A DNA stretch of 64,000 nucleotides from CAWCDJ01 sp963796485 (lineage in GTDB: Bacteria > Acidobacteriota > Terriglobia > Bryobacterales > Bryobacteraceae), in the NCBI GenBank assembly GCA_963796485.1, contig CAWCLV010000007.1:248001-312000 (forward strand), written 5' to 3'. Below, piece after piece: positions 35,156 through 47,947 of this stretch. A program made the position numbers and the translations under genes. Positions within the stretch are counted from its first letter, which is position 1. Each line of letters starts with the position of its first letter. The notes under the pieces are model-generated. The model searched no databases. It saw nothing but the letters and a program-made list of their open reading frames with translations, and was not told the origin of the DNA.

Positions 35156-35228
35156 GTGGGGCAGACCTCCCGGTCTGCCCGGTTTGGAGTTGCGGTCAAA
35201 TGCGGGCAGGCCGGGAGGACTGCCCCAC
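35156..35228. repeat. Two-arm palindromic element after the cytochrome oxidase operon
   Basis: Arms of 26 bp at 35156-35181 and 35203-35228 (starting GTGGGGCAGACC) complement each other with two mismatches around a 21-nt loop. It has the same arm length as the element inside the ATP-grasp gene, and 20 of 25 aligned arm bases agree. It ends four bases from the stop of the oxidase subunit IV gene, so it could act as a transcription terminator or mRNA end protector for the act-cox operon. Confidence 0.8.
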
Positions 35229-35232
35229 TTAG

Positions 35233-35538
35233 TTACCGGCCGGGGACGCCGAGGATTCCCCGGGTGGCGTAATCGGCGAAGGTGAGGATCAGCAGGATCA
35301 GCAGCCAGAGGAGGCCGCCGATCACGACGAGGCGGGTCAGCACGGTGCTGTGGCGCAGGTGCATGAAAAACAGCGCCACCAGCAGCGCCTTACAGACCGC
35401 AATCACCAGGGCCGCCACGACACTGAAAGCCCCCAGATCCACGAAGGAGACGGCGGTCGTGAAAATCGTGAGCACGATCAGGCTCATGAAGACCAGACCG
35501 TATGTTCTTACGCTATCGACTTGTGTATGCGGGGTCAT
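35233..35538 (-). CDS. Cytochrome c oxidase subunit IV (caa3/bacterial type)
   Basis: 101-residue protein with three predicted spans, including KALLVALFFMHLRHST, the signature of the prokaryotic subunit IV (COX4_pro/CtaF-like). It is a small accessory subunit of the haem-copper oxidase in the inner membrane. Last gene of the operon, 6 nt after the subunit III gene. Confidence 0.9.
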   Translation of the reverse strand: MTPHTQVDSVRTYGLVFMSLIVLTIFTTAVSFVDLGAFSVVAALVIAVCKALLVALFFMHLRHSTVLTRLVVIGGLLWLLILLILTFADYATRGILGVPGR

Positions 35539-35544
35539 GGTTTA

Positions 35545-36205
35545 TCATCCGAGATGGCGATCGATCAGGTATAGCAGCGGGAACAGGAAAATCCAGACAA
35601 TATCGACGAAGTGCCAGTAAAGCCCGATCATATCCACCGGCGTGTAATACTCCGTCGAGAACATCCCCTTCCGCGCCATGATAATCAGGTAAATCAGCAG
35701 CCCCGCGCCGATCACCATGTGCAGCGCGTGCAGGCCGGTCATGGCAAAGTACAGGGAGAAGAACAACTGCGCGTGCCCCTGGGCTTCGGGCGGAATGCCT
35801 TCCAGGAAGAAGCCGGCCTGTCCGGGGATGTGATGCTCCACAAACTTCTGGTGCCACTCGAAGCCCTTGATGCCCAGGAACGCGCCGCCCAGAATCAGGG
35901 TCATGATCAGGAAAATGATAATCGCGCGTTTCTGGCCCAGCTGGGCGGAGCGAACAGCCATCACCATGGTGAAACTGGAGCACAGCAGCACCACGGTATT
36001 GAACGCCCCGATGTAGACGTTCAGGCTGGTGCTGGCCACGGCGAATACGTGCGGGTAAGTGGAGCGATACAGCGTGTAAGCGAGAAACATCCCGCCGAAG
36101 AACATGATTTCGGTGATGAGGAAGGCCCACATCCCGAGGGCCGAGGCGTCCTTCTGCTGCTCGGCGGTATCGAATTGGACGCGTAACGCGAGAGTCTCTT
36201 CGTGG

Positions 36206-36213
<8 letters not shown>
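35545..36213 (-). CDS. ctaE: Cytochrome c oxidase subunit III
   Basis: 222-residue protein with five or six spans; the family segments LGMWAFLITEIMFFGGMFLAY, GLHALHMVIGA and YWHFVDIVWIFLFPLLYL are clear, including the conserved glutamate of subunit III. It stabilises the catalytic core. The start overlaps the subunit I stop by 8 nt. Confidence 0.94.
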
Positions 36214-37828
<1,615 letters not shown>

Positions 37829-37832
37829 ATAT

Positions 37833-38831
37833 CTAACGATTCTGCGGGTTGGACCCACTAACTGCCGGAGTCACGCCGCTGCCCGTGGCCGAACCGGCTC
37901 CCGGCCTTTCTCCCAGCGACTTGATGTATTCAATCAGCTGCACCACACCTTCCTCCGTGACCAGGCCCTGGAAGGTAGGCATCACGGGCTGGTATCCCGC
38001 CACGATTTTCGCGGCAGGCTGGAGGATGGATTCGCGGATGTAAGCGTCGTCGGCTTTGACGGTTGCGCCGCCTGCCAACTGAACCGTGCTGCCATAGAGG
38101 CCCACCAGCGTGGGGCAGCGTCCCGAACCGTCGGCCTTGTGGCAATTGGCGCAGGCGAGACTGTCGAAGAGCTTCCCGCCTTCTTCGGCGAGGGATCCCA
38201 TGGCAGCGCCGCCGCTCAGCCAGGCCTGGTAATCCCGCGGCTCCATGACGTAAATCCACCCGACCATGCCCGAATGGTTCGTGCCGCAGTACTCGGCGCA
38301 AAACAGGTGGTACTTACCGGCTTTCGTGGGCTTGAACCAGGTGGTGGAGTAACGGCCGGGGACCACGTCCTGCTTAGTCCGGAAATCCGGCACGAAGAAG
38401 CTGTGGATGACGTCTTCCGAAGTCATGGTCAGCTTGACGGCGCGGCCGAGGGGAATGTGCAGCTCGTTGATCTCGCGCCTGCCCTCCATGTGCTGAAGCT
38501 TCCACATCCACTGCTTGCCGACGACATAGATCGGAATGGCGTCATCGGGCGGCCGGCTTTCGCGGAAGAAGATGGCCGAGCCCCAGGCGAACATCACCAT
38601 GGTGAGGCCGAACGGAATCACGCTCCACAAGATCTCCAGCGTCACGCTGCCGTGGACCGGATTGGGCAGTTCCTGCTCGGAACGGCGGCGGTAGCGGACC
38701 GCGAAATAGAAGATCGCGACGAAGATCACGATGGTGAAAAACAGCGCCACCGCCAGCAGGAAATACAGCAGGTGATCCACGTCGGGAGCGAATGTGGATG
38801 CCTGATCCGGAAAGAGAGGTATCTTGTCCAT
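37833..38831 (-). CDS. ctaC: Cytochrome c oxidase subunit II with fused cytochrome c domain (caa3)
   Basis: 332-residue subunit that takes electrons from cytochrome c or directly from Complex III. Two spans near the N-terminus, then the CuA cupredoxin domain with H143, C178, C182, H186 and M189 (FCAEYCGTNHSGM), then a C-terminal cytochrome c domain with CANCH (C227, C230, H231) and a likely Met ligand in GYQPVMPTF. The fused haem domain is what defines caa3 oxidases. Confidence 0.95.
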   Translation of the reverse strand: MDKIPLFPDQASTFAPDVDHLLYFLLAVALFFTIVIFVAIFYFAVRYRRRSEQELPNPVHGSVTLEILWSVIPFGLTMVMFAWGSAIFFRESRPPDDAIPIYVVGKQWMWKLQHMEGRREINELHIPLGRAVKLTMTSEDVIHSFFVPDFRTKQDVVPGRYSTTWFKPTKAGKYHLFCAEYCGTNHSGMVGWIYVMEPRDYQAWLSGGAAMGSLAEEGGKLFDSLACANCHKADGSGRCPTLVGLYGSTVQLAGGATVKADDAYIRESILQPAAKIVAGYQPVMPTFQGLVTEEGVVQLIEYIKSLGERPGAGSATGSGVTPAVSGSNPQNR

Positions 38832-38839
38832 GGGTAGCG

Positions 38840-39733
38840 TTAGTCCGCCCGCCCTCCGCGGGTGCCGTGGGCGGCGGCGAGTTGTTGCTTATCCTTGTGA
38901 AAGTCGCGGCGGAAGAAGATGAACAGGCAGGCGCCGCAGAAGAGCACGAAGCCGCCGCCGGCGAAACGCACCATGTTCATCGCGACCGCGCCGTACTTGC
39001 CAGTGGCCGGATCGTAGTGGAAGCAGAAAAGGAGCACCGCATCCACCGGGTTCCCGATCTTCCGCTGCGATGCTTCGACCAGGCCGAGCCGCATGTCGCG
39101 CGGCGAGTATTCCACGCCGTAGAAGTAGCGCGAGAGACGGCCGTCGGGGGTGGCGATCATGATCCCGCTGGCATGCGCGAACTGGTCGGTTTTCGGATCG
39201 TACTTGTAGTGGAAGCCGAGGGCATCGGTGAGCGCCTTGATATTGGCTTCGTCGCCGGTCAGGAAGTGCCAGCCGTTCGCGGAACCCGGGCGGTTGTAGC
39301 GGTGCAGGTAATTTGCCTTCTTGGCGGCGGCGGTTTCCGGCGTGTCCTTCGGATCGAAGCTCAGGGCCACCACTTCGAAGTCCTGCCCGGCATTGAACGT
39401 CACCACTTTCAGGCTGCTCTCGAGACCGTTCAGGATCTGCGTGCAGAGCATCGGGCAGCGGTAATAAACCGGCGCGATGATGACGGGCTTGTTGTCGTGG
39501 AAATAGGTGGAGAGCGGCACGGTGTGGCCGTACTCGTCATGGAAGGTCAGGTTGAGCGGGAGCTGCTGATCGAGCTTCTGGTCGATGCCGACACCCTGCA
39601 GGATGCCCGGGACCTGGAGCTTCAGATTGCCGTCCTGCATGCTGAGGGACGGTTGCGCGGGAGCCGGCTGACCCGGCTGGGCGGAGGCGGCGAGGGCCGC
39701 CAGTGCGAGGATGATGATGGTATTACGTAGCAT
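38840..39733 (-). CDS. SCO1/SenC copper chaperone for cytochrome oxidase
   Basis: 297-residue thioredoxin-fold protein that delivers copper to the CuA site of subunit II. Signal peptide (residues 1-18), the copper ligands C93 and C97 (YRCPMLC) and H186 (FAHASGI), then an unusual C-terminal membrane span (about 255-280) that ends in a basic cytoplasmic tail. A C-terminal anchor instead of an N-terminal one is common in SCO proteins encoded with Alternative Complex III. It lies between the small membrane protein and subunit II genes. Confidence 0.92.
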   Translation of the reverse strand: MLRNTIIILALAALAASAQPGQPAPAQPSLSMQDGNLKLQVPGILQGVGIDQKLDQQLPLNLTFHDEYGHTVPLSTYFHDNKPVIIAPVYYRCPMLCTQILNGLESSLKVVTFNAGQDFEVVALSFDPKDTPETAAAKKANYLHRYNRPGSANGWHFLTGDEANIKALTDALGFHYKYDPKTDQFAHASGIMIATPDGRLSRYFYGVEYSPRDMRLGLVEASQRKIGNPVDAVLLFCFHYDPATGKYGAVAMNMVRFAGGGFVLFCGACLFIFFRRDFHKDKQQLAAAHGTRGGRAD

Positions 39734-39737
39734 TGCG

Positions 39738-40343
39738 TTACTGGTGCTCCGGGCCCGCTCCCTTACGGCCGCGGTTCTGTGCAGGGGCGGCGGGTCGAGG
39801 CGCGATTGCGGCAGCAGGTTGAGAAGCAGTTGCGGCGGTTGCGTTCCATTCGGGAGCCAGCGGGCCGCCGGGCTGCTGCATCACCGGCCCCAGACCGCTT
39901 TCGGACGGCACGTCGGCATGGTCCGTCGGGGGGGCCTGCTGCCGCGCGGGCAAACCCTGTTTCGCCACAATGTCGATGGCCACATCGATCGGAACGTGGA
40001 CGATGCCGTGCTGGCGGTCGATCCAGCTATAGCTATTCAAAACCTCGTTTTCGGCGGCGCGGAAGCGTTGCAGATCCAATCTCGGCGTGGTTTGCAGGGT
40101 GGGCGAGGGCGGGAGCGCGGTGGCGTTCACATCCAGGCCGGTTGCCGGCAGCGGGCCGCCCATGGTCGATTCGAAATAGCGGAAGATACCGAACAGCAGG
40201 GCAACGGCGAAAAGGCAGAGCAGGACGAGTCCGATGGCGAAGCGGCTCACCGCCCAGGCGTTGACGTCGCGTACTTCGTAGCGCAGCGGCCGGTTTTCCA
40301 GGCCGGTAATCTGGTCGTCGTGGTGATCGTGCCTATCGGCCAT
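39738..40343 (-). CDS. Small single-span membrane protein of the Complex III-oxidase operon
   Basis: 201-residue protein without a recognised domain. The cytoplasmic start is histidine/aspartate-rich (MADRHDHHDDQ), followed by one span (about 36-55) and a periplasmic part rich in proline and alanine. That part holds a moderately conserved block, LQRFRAAENEVLNSYSWIDRQHGIVHVPIDVAIDIVAKQGLPAR, seen in operons of this type. It likely helps assemble or bridge the two complexes (inference). ATG preceded by GAGGAGG; overlaps actF by 11 nt. Confidence 0.8.
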   Translation of the reverse strand: MADRHDHHDDQITGLENRPLRYEVRDVNAWAVSRFAIGLVLLCLFAVALLFGIFRYFESTMGGPLPATGLDVNATALPPSPTLQTTPRLDLQRFRAAENEVLNSYSWIDRQHGIVHVPIDVAIDIVAKQGLPARQQAPPTDHADVPSESGLGPVMQQPGGPLAPEWNATAATASQPAAAIAPRPAAPAQNRGRKGAGPEHQ

Positions 40344-41529
40344 GTTCCAAAGCCTCCTCGAGTTGCGGGTCACGGCGCGGCAGGAGCGGGCGCTTCTCCA
40401 GTTGGTGCAGGAAATAGGCCAGCCATACTCCGGTCAGCCCGATGGGAGCTGCCAGATCCATCCAACTGAAGTGGAAGGAACCCTTGAAGTAGCTCGGCGC
40501 TACCAGCCAGTAGAGGTCCACGAAGCGCATCAGCAGGATGAACACCGCGATGGACGCGAGCAGCCGGAAATTGCGTTTCAAATCCCGGGAGAGCAACAGC
40601 GCGAACGGCAGCGCAAAATGGCCGAGGACCAGCGCGAGGGCGAGAAACTGCCAGCCGCCGTTGAGACGTTCGAGATACCAGGGAATCTCGTCCGGAAGAT
40701 TTCCGGCCCATATGATCAGGAACTGGGAAAACGAAAAGTACGCCCAGACCATGACCAGCGCCAGGAGAAACTTACCGAGGTCGTGCAGGTGGCGCGGCGT
40801 CAGCACGCTGCGCATGGGCTCGCGGAACGAGAGCAGCACCATCAGGGTCACCAGGAACGCCATGGCGGTGAGTCCCTGCCCCGCGATGAACAGCAACCCG
40901 AACATACTCGAGTACCAGTGAGGCTGCATCGACATCACCCAGTCGATCGACATGAAAGTGATGGAAAAACCCCAGAACAGAATCCCCGGGCCCGCCAGCG
41001 TGCTCATCTTCCCGTGAGCCACGGTGGAGCCTTCATCTTCCCGCTGCGACCAGCGATTGAAGAACCAGCTCAGAAACAGCCAGCCGGCGAAGTAGATCGC
41101 GGCGCGGCCCAGGAAGAACGGGACGTTCAGGTAAGGGGTCTTGTGCTGGATGAGCGGATCGGCAGCCACGATATTCGCGTGCGACCACGAGTACAGGTTG
41201 GGGATCCCGATGGCAATCGGCAGGAACAGCACGAGAACCAGGGGCAGGGTTCGCACGGCGGCTTCCGCCGGCTTGCGGATCACCACGCCCCACGCCCCGC
41301 CCGTCAGGTACTGAAGCATCAGCCAGGCGAGCGGCCCGAGAGCGAGCCCCACAATGTAGAGATACGCCCAAAGGTACGAGCGGTAGAACTGGAAGGGCGA
41401 GACCAAAAACATACCCGCGCCCAGGAGCACGAGCCCCCCGATGCCGATCGCGAGCGAGCGCGTCCGCCACTGCCGGATCTCGGCGAGAAGTTGAGCGGGA
41501 ATGCGGAAATCAAGCGCGGCGGCCGTCAC
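40333..41529 (-). CDS. actF: Alternative Complex III subunit ActF (quinol:cytochrome c oxidoreductase)
   Basis: 398-residue polytopic protein (about ten spans), homologous to ActC and the NrfD/PsrC quinone-binding subunits. It contains the conserved STLAGPGILFWGFSITFMSIDWVMSMQPHWYSSMFG segment of the ActF family. The GTG start (VTAAALDF) overlaps the actE stop by 4 nt, with GGAGG upstream. It forms part of the membrane core that oxidises quinol. Confidence 0.93.
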   Translation of the reverse strand: MTAAALDFRIPAQLLAEIRQWRTRSLAIGIGGLVLLGAGMFLVSPFQFYRSYLWAYLYIVGLALGPLAWLMLQYLTGGAWGVVIRKPAEAAVRTLPLVLVLFLPIAIGIPNLYSWSHANIVAADPLIQHKTPYLNVPFFLGRAAIYFAGWLFLSWFFNRWSQREDEGSTVAHGKMSTLAGPGILFWGFSITFMSIDWVMSMQPHWYSSMFGLLFIAGQGLTAMAFLVTLMVLLSFREPMRSVLTPRHLHDLGKFLLALVMVWAYFSFSQFLIIWAGNLPDEIPWYLERLNGGWQFLALALVLGHFALPFALLLSRDLKRNFRLLASIAVFILLMRFVDLYWLVAPSYFKGSFHFSWMDLAAPIGLTGVWLAYFLHQLEKRPLLPRRDPQLEEALEHGR

Positions 41530-42110
41530 TGCGCACCTCCCTGTTCGAGTTGCGCGCGCGCGGCCGCGGGCACGTCGTTGATCGAAGCATTCTCCATGGT
41601 TTGCAAGGCTCGTACATAGGAGACGATGGCCCAGCGGTCGCGCGGCTGAATCTGGGCCGCGTAGTCGGGCATGGCGCCGAACCCATTGGTGATCACGTCG
41701 TAGATGTAGCCGTTGGGAACCTGCCGCAGGCGATCGATGTGGTACGAGGGCGGCTTGCGATAGCCGCGGCGGACGATCATGCCGTCGCCGTTGCCGAGCC
41801 GGCCGTGGCACGGCGTGCAATAAATGTTGAACCGGTTCTGCCCGCGTTCGATCACATCTTTCGTGACCGGGAACGGGAACTCATTCGAGGGCTTTCCGTC
41901 CGGGCCCTTGCCGGTATAGAAGAGCACGTCGTCGTCGAGGTGGCCGCGGGCCACCGTTCCGGCGACGAGCGGGCGCTCGGAGCGGCCGTCGGCGAAGAAA
42001 CTGGAAGGGCGAAGGGGAATGTATTTGGGCTGGTCCTGCATGTCCTGCCGGCAGGCGACACTTGCGCCGAGCAAACACAGGACCAGGCCTAGCTTGAGAT
42101 CAGTGCGCAA
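41526..42110 (-). CDS. actE: Alternative Complex III subunit ActE (monohaem cytochrome c)
   Basis: 194-residue membrane-anchored or lipid-anchored cytochrome c. The N-terminal hydrophobic segment ends LLGASVAC, a lipobox-like site (Cys 20). The haem site is YCTPCHG (C98, C101, H102), and the fold ends with a Met-containing DYAAQIQPRDRWAIVSYVRALQ typical of class I cytochromes. It is likely the electron exit toward the oxidase. Starts with TTG inside the actD end; the long open frame upstream is antisense-free shadow of actD. Confidence 0.92.
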   Translation of the reverse strand: MRTDLKLGLVLCLLGASVACRQDMQDQPKYIPLRPSSFFADGRSERPLVAGTVARGHLDDDVLFYTGKGPDGKPSNEFPFPVTKDVIERGQNRFNIYCTPCHGRLGNGDGMIVRRGYRKPPSYHIDRLRQVPNGYIYDVITNGFGAMPDYAAQIQPRDRWAIVSYVRALQTMENASINDVPAAARAQLEQGGAQ

Positions 42111-42633
42111 CTTCGGATACCTCTCTGGGCGCCATACTTTCGAGGAACCGGGCCGTCCCCTCCTGGTCGAAGAGCGGATCTTCGGACTCGATGCACAGGA
42201 AGAAGCGGTTCCGGGAAGCGAGCGCGAATCGCGGCACGTTGAACGTCGGGTGATACGGCATCGGAAGGCCGCAAAGCGCCAGCAGCCCGAGCACCGCGGA
42301 AAGCGCGCCAAACAGAATGGTCAGCTCGAAGGTGATGATGATGTATGCGGGCCAGCTATTCAGCGGGCGCCCGGCGATGTTGATCGGGAAATAGATGACA
42401 GTGACGTAATACTGCAGCAGGAAACCGGTAAGGCCGCCCAGGAGTCCGCCGGCCAGCACGATCAGAGACAGGCGGTTCTTGTGCAGGTGCAGCACGTCGG
42501 TCAGTTCTTCCATGGGATACGGCGAGTAGGCGTCCATTTTGCGGTAGCCTTTTTCGCGAGCGGCGCGGGCCGCGTTCACCAGGGAGGCCGGATTATCGAA
42601 CTCGGCCATCAGTCCGTAAATCGGATGGGTCAA
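42100..42633 (-). CDS. actD: Alternative Complex III subunit ActD (DUF3341)
   Basis: 177-residue protein of the DUF3341 family: a soluble N-terminal part starting PIYGLMAEFDNPASLVNAAR, then two central spans (about 58-80 and 95-122), and a C-terminal ferredoxin-like half. It is a structural subunit of the complex. The start overlaps the actC stop by 4 nt. Confidence 0.94.
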   Translation of the reverse strand: MTHPIYGLMAEFDNPASLVNAARAAREKGYRKMDAYSPYPMEELTDVLHLHKNRLSLIVLAGGLLGGLTGFLLQYYVTVIYFPINIAGRPLNSWPAYIIITFELTILFGALSAVLGLLALCGLPMPYHPTFNVPRFALASRNRFFLCIESEDPLFDQEGTARFLESMAPREVSEVAH

Positions 42634-44015
42634 CCCTGCGCCTCCTCTTCGACTTTCGCCTCCGGCAGAAGAGTCCGGACTTCAAAGATGGAAATCATGG
42701 GGAGCAAACGGATAAAGATGAAAAACAGGAAAAGGAACAGGCCGATCGTGCCGAGATAGGTCGCCCAATCCCAGCGCGTGGCGTGGAAGTTACGCCATGC
42801 CGAGGGCAGGTAATCCTGCGCCAGGCTGCTCACGATAATGACGTAGCGCTCGAGCCACATGCCGACCAGAACCACGATCGAGGAAATGAACAGCAGGACC
42901 GGCGTCGAGCGCACTTTCTTGATCCACAGGAATTGCGGCGCGATGATGTTGCACGAAACCAGCACCCAGTAGTTCAGCGCGTACGGGCCGGTCATGCGGT
43001 GCCAGAAGGCCGCCATCTCGTAAACGTTGCCGCTGTACCAGGCCAGAAACAACTCCATCATGTAGGAATAGGCGACGATCAATCCGGTGGCCAGCATCAC
43101 TTTGCCGCAGTTATCCAGGTGCTTGTCGGTGATCAGCCCCTGCAATCCGTAAACAGAGCGCAGCGGAATGGCGAGGGCCAGCACCATCGCGAAACCGGAG
43201 TAGATCGCGCCCGCCACGAAGTAGGGCGGGAAAAACGTGCTGTGCCAGCCGGGCACGATGGCGATGGTGAAGTCGAAGCTGACCACGGTGTGAACCGAGA
43301 GCACCAGCGGCGTTGCGAGGCCGGCCAGCAGCAGGGACGCCGTCTCATAGACCGCCCAGTGGCGGGCCGATCCGCGCCATCCCATGGAGAGGATTCCGTA
43401 CGTGAAGCGCGCGAACCGGTTCGTGGTCCGGTCGCGCAGTGTGGCCAGGTCGGGCATCAGACCGACGTACCAGAACAGCAGCGACACGGTGGCGTATGTC
43501 GAAACCGCGAACACGTCCCACACCAGCGGGCTGCGGAAATTCGGCTGCACGCCCATCGTGTTCGGATACGGGAAGAGCCAGTAGAACAGCCACGGCCGGC
43601 CGAGGTGAAGCAGGGGGAACATGCCGGCGCACGCCACCGCGAACAGGGTCATGGCTTCCGCGAACCGGTTGATGGAATTGCGCCAGCGCTGATTCAGCAG
43701 CAGGAGGATGGCGGAAATGAGGGTGCCTGCATGCCCGATACCAATCCACCACACGAAATTCGTGATGGCGAAGCCCCAGGCGACCGGGATCATGAGTCCC
43801 CAGATGCCGACGCCTTTCGCAAACAGCAGCGCCACCGACCACAGCAACAGGAACATCAGTGCCAGTCCGACGGTAACCCCGGCGTACCAGAACAGCGGCG
43901 TCTTCTTGGTAAGCACCACCGTCGCGATCTGGTCCGTGACCGACGCAAAGGTGTAACCCTGGGCGATGATGTCCTTGTCCGACTTGGTTTCTAAAGTTAG
44001 TCTTTCATCTGCCAT
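42630..44015 (-). CDS. actC: Alternative Complex III subunit ActC (NrfD/PsrC-like)
   Basis: 461-residue membrane protein with about ten spans, related to the polysulfide-reductase membrane subunit. It holds the quinol-binding site next to the iron-sulfur part of ActB. Conserved segments include FVWWIGIGHAGTLISAILLLL and VLSVHTVVSFDFTIAIVPGWHSTFFPPYF. It lies between actB (9 nt gap) and actD (4 nt overlap). Confidence 0.95.
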   Translation of the reverse strand: MADERLTLETKSDKDIIAQGYTFASVTDQIATVVLTKKTPLFWYAGVTVGLALMFLLLWSVALLFAKGVGIWGLMIPVAWGFAITNFVWWIGIGHAGTLISAILLLLNQRWRNSINRFAEAMTLFAVACAGMFPLLHLGRPWLFYWLFPYPNTMGVQPNFRSPLVWDVFAVSTYATVSLLFWYVGLMPDLATLRDRTTNRFARFTYGILSMGWRGSARHWAVYETASLLLAGLATPLVLSVHTVVSFDFTIAIVPGWHSTFFPPYFVAGAIYSGFAMVLALAIPLRSVYGLQGLITDKHLDNCGKVMLATGLIVAYSYMMELFLAWYSGNVYEMAAFWHRMTGPYALNYWVLVSCNIIAPQFLWIKKVRSTPVLLFISSIVVLVGMWLERYVIIVSSLAQDYLPSAWRNFHATRWDWATYLGTIGLFLFLFFIFIRLLPMISIFEVRTLLPEAKVEEEAQG

Positions 44016-44024
44016 GGCGGCGAC

Positions 44025-47014
<2,990 letters not shown>

Positions 47015-47018
<4 letters not shown>

Positions 47019-47674
47019 CGGTGGCAAGTAGAACAACTGGTCAGGAAGCGCGCATCGTGGATATGGTTTTCAGCCATCAGACGGCGGCCGATTTCGTCCT
47101 GGTCGCCTTTGGGCTGGTACCCCATCGTGGTGATGTATTCGCGCGGCCTGAGATACTTTTCGGGGTTGCGGTGGCAGTTGAGGCACCACTCCATGTGCAG
47201 CGTGGGTTCCTGAGCCGTAAGCGGCATCAGGTCCACGCGGCCGTGGCAGCTTTCGCAACCAACCCCTTTCGCGACATGAATGCTGTGATTGAAGTAAACG
47301 TAATCCGGCAGATCGTAGACGCGGGTCCAGCGAATCGACTGATTGGTTCGGAAGCTCGCGCGCACCGGCTCCAGGGTGGCGCTGGTGTTCCAGATCTGCG
47401 AGTGGCAGTTCATGCAGGTCTTGGTGGGTGGAATATTAGCGAAACTCGACTGTTCCACCGAGGTGTGGCAGTAGCGGCAGTCCAACCCCAGCCCGCCGAC
47501 ATGGTGGGCATGGCTGAAAGGTACGGGCTGCTCCCGCGGTTGCTGAGAACGCGTCGCGTAGTAGGAACGATCCAACTCCGCGCCGGCCCAACCGAGAAAG
47601 ACGACGATGAACACGGCGCCGAAAATGGTGATCCGCGCAAACGTGTTCGTGCTGTGATGGAAGATTTGGGGCAT
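47015..47674 (-). CDS. actA: Alternative Complex III subunit ActA (pentahaem cytochrome c)
   Basis: 219-residue multihaem cytochrome anchored by one N-terminal span (about 12-32). Five haem-binding motifs are present: CRYCH, CMNCH, CESCH, CLNCH and CSTCH, the last at the C-terminus. It passes electrons from ActB toward the mono-haem ActE or the oxidase. First gene of the operon; the start is supported by GGAGG nine bases upstream. The 273-bp region before it holds the hairpin at 47878. Confidence 0.95.
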
Positions 47675-47877
47675 AGCTTAGGCCCTCCGCCCCATGTCCA
47701 AATTCAATACTGTGTAATTTCGCATCAGGAAGACAGCAAACTACAAACCAACGACCCTAATTCATCCCTCTGTCAGTGTCCCTTGATTCGGCGATTCGAA
47801 TTATCTGATGGCCGAAACCAGGATTTGGCTTCATTGTAAACGAAGCAAGAACCGATTTACACCTTTGACCCTCGCTG

Positions 47878-47927
47878 GCATCACAAAACTCCCGCCGCAC
47901 TAAGCGGCCGGCCCATGCTTGTGATGC
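47878..47927. terminator. Nested hairpin between the asparaginase gene end and actA
   Basis: Nine-base arms GCATCACAA (47878-47886) and TTGTGATGC (47919-47927) enclose an inner hairpin GCCGC-ACTAA-GCGGC (47894-47908). It lies about 20 nt after the stop of the leftward asparaginase-type gene and about 200 nt upstream of actA. No clear U-run follows, so factor-independent termination is uncertain. An operator role for the act operon is another reading. The rest of 47675-47947 shows nothing I can name. Confidence 0.4.
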
Positions 47928-47947
47928 AAAATTAAACATCCGCCCGG

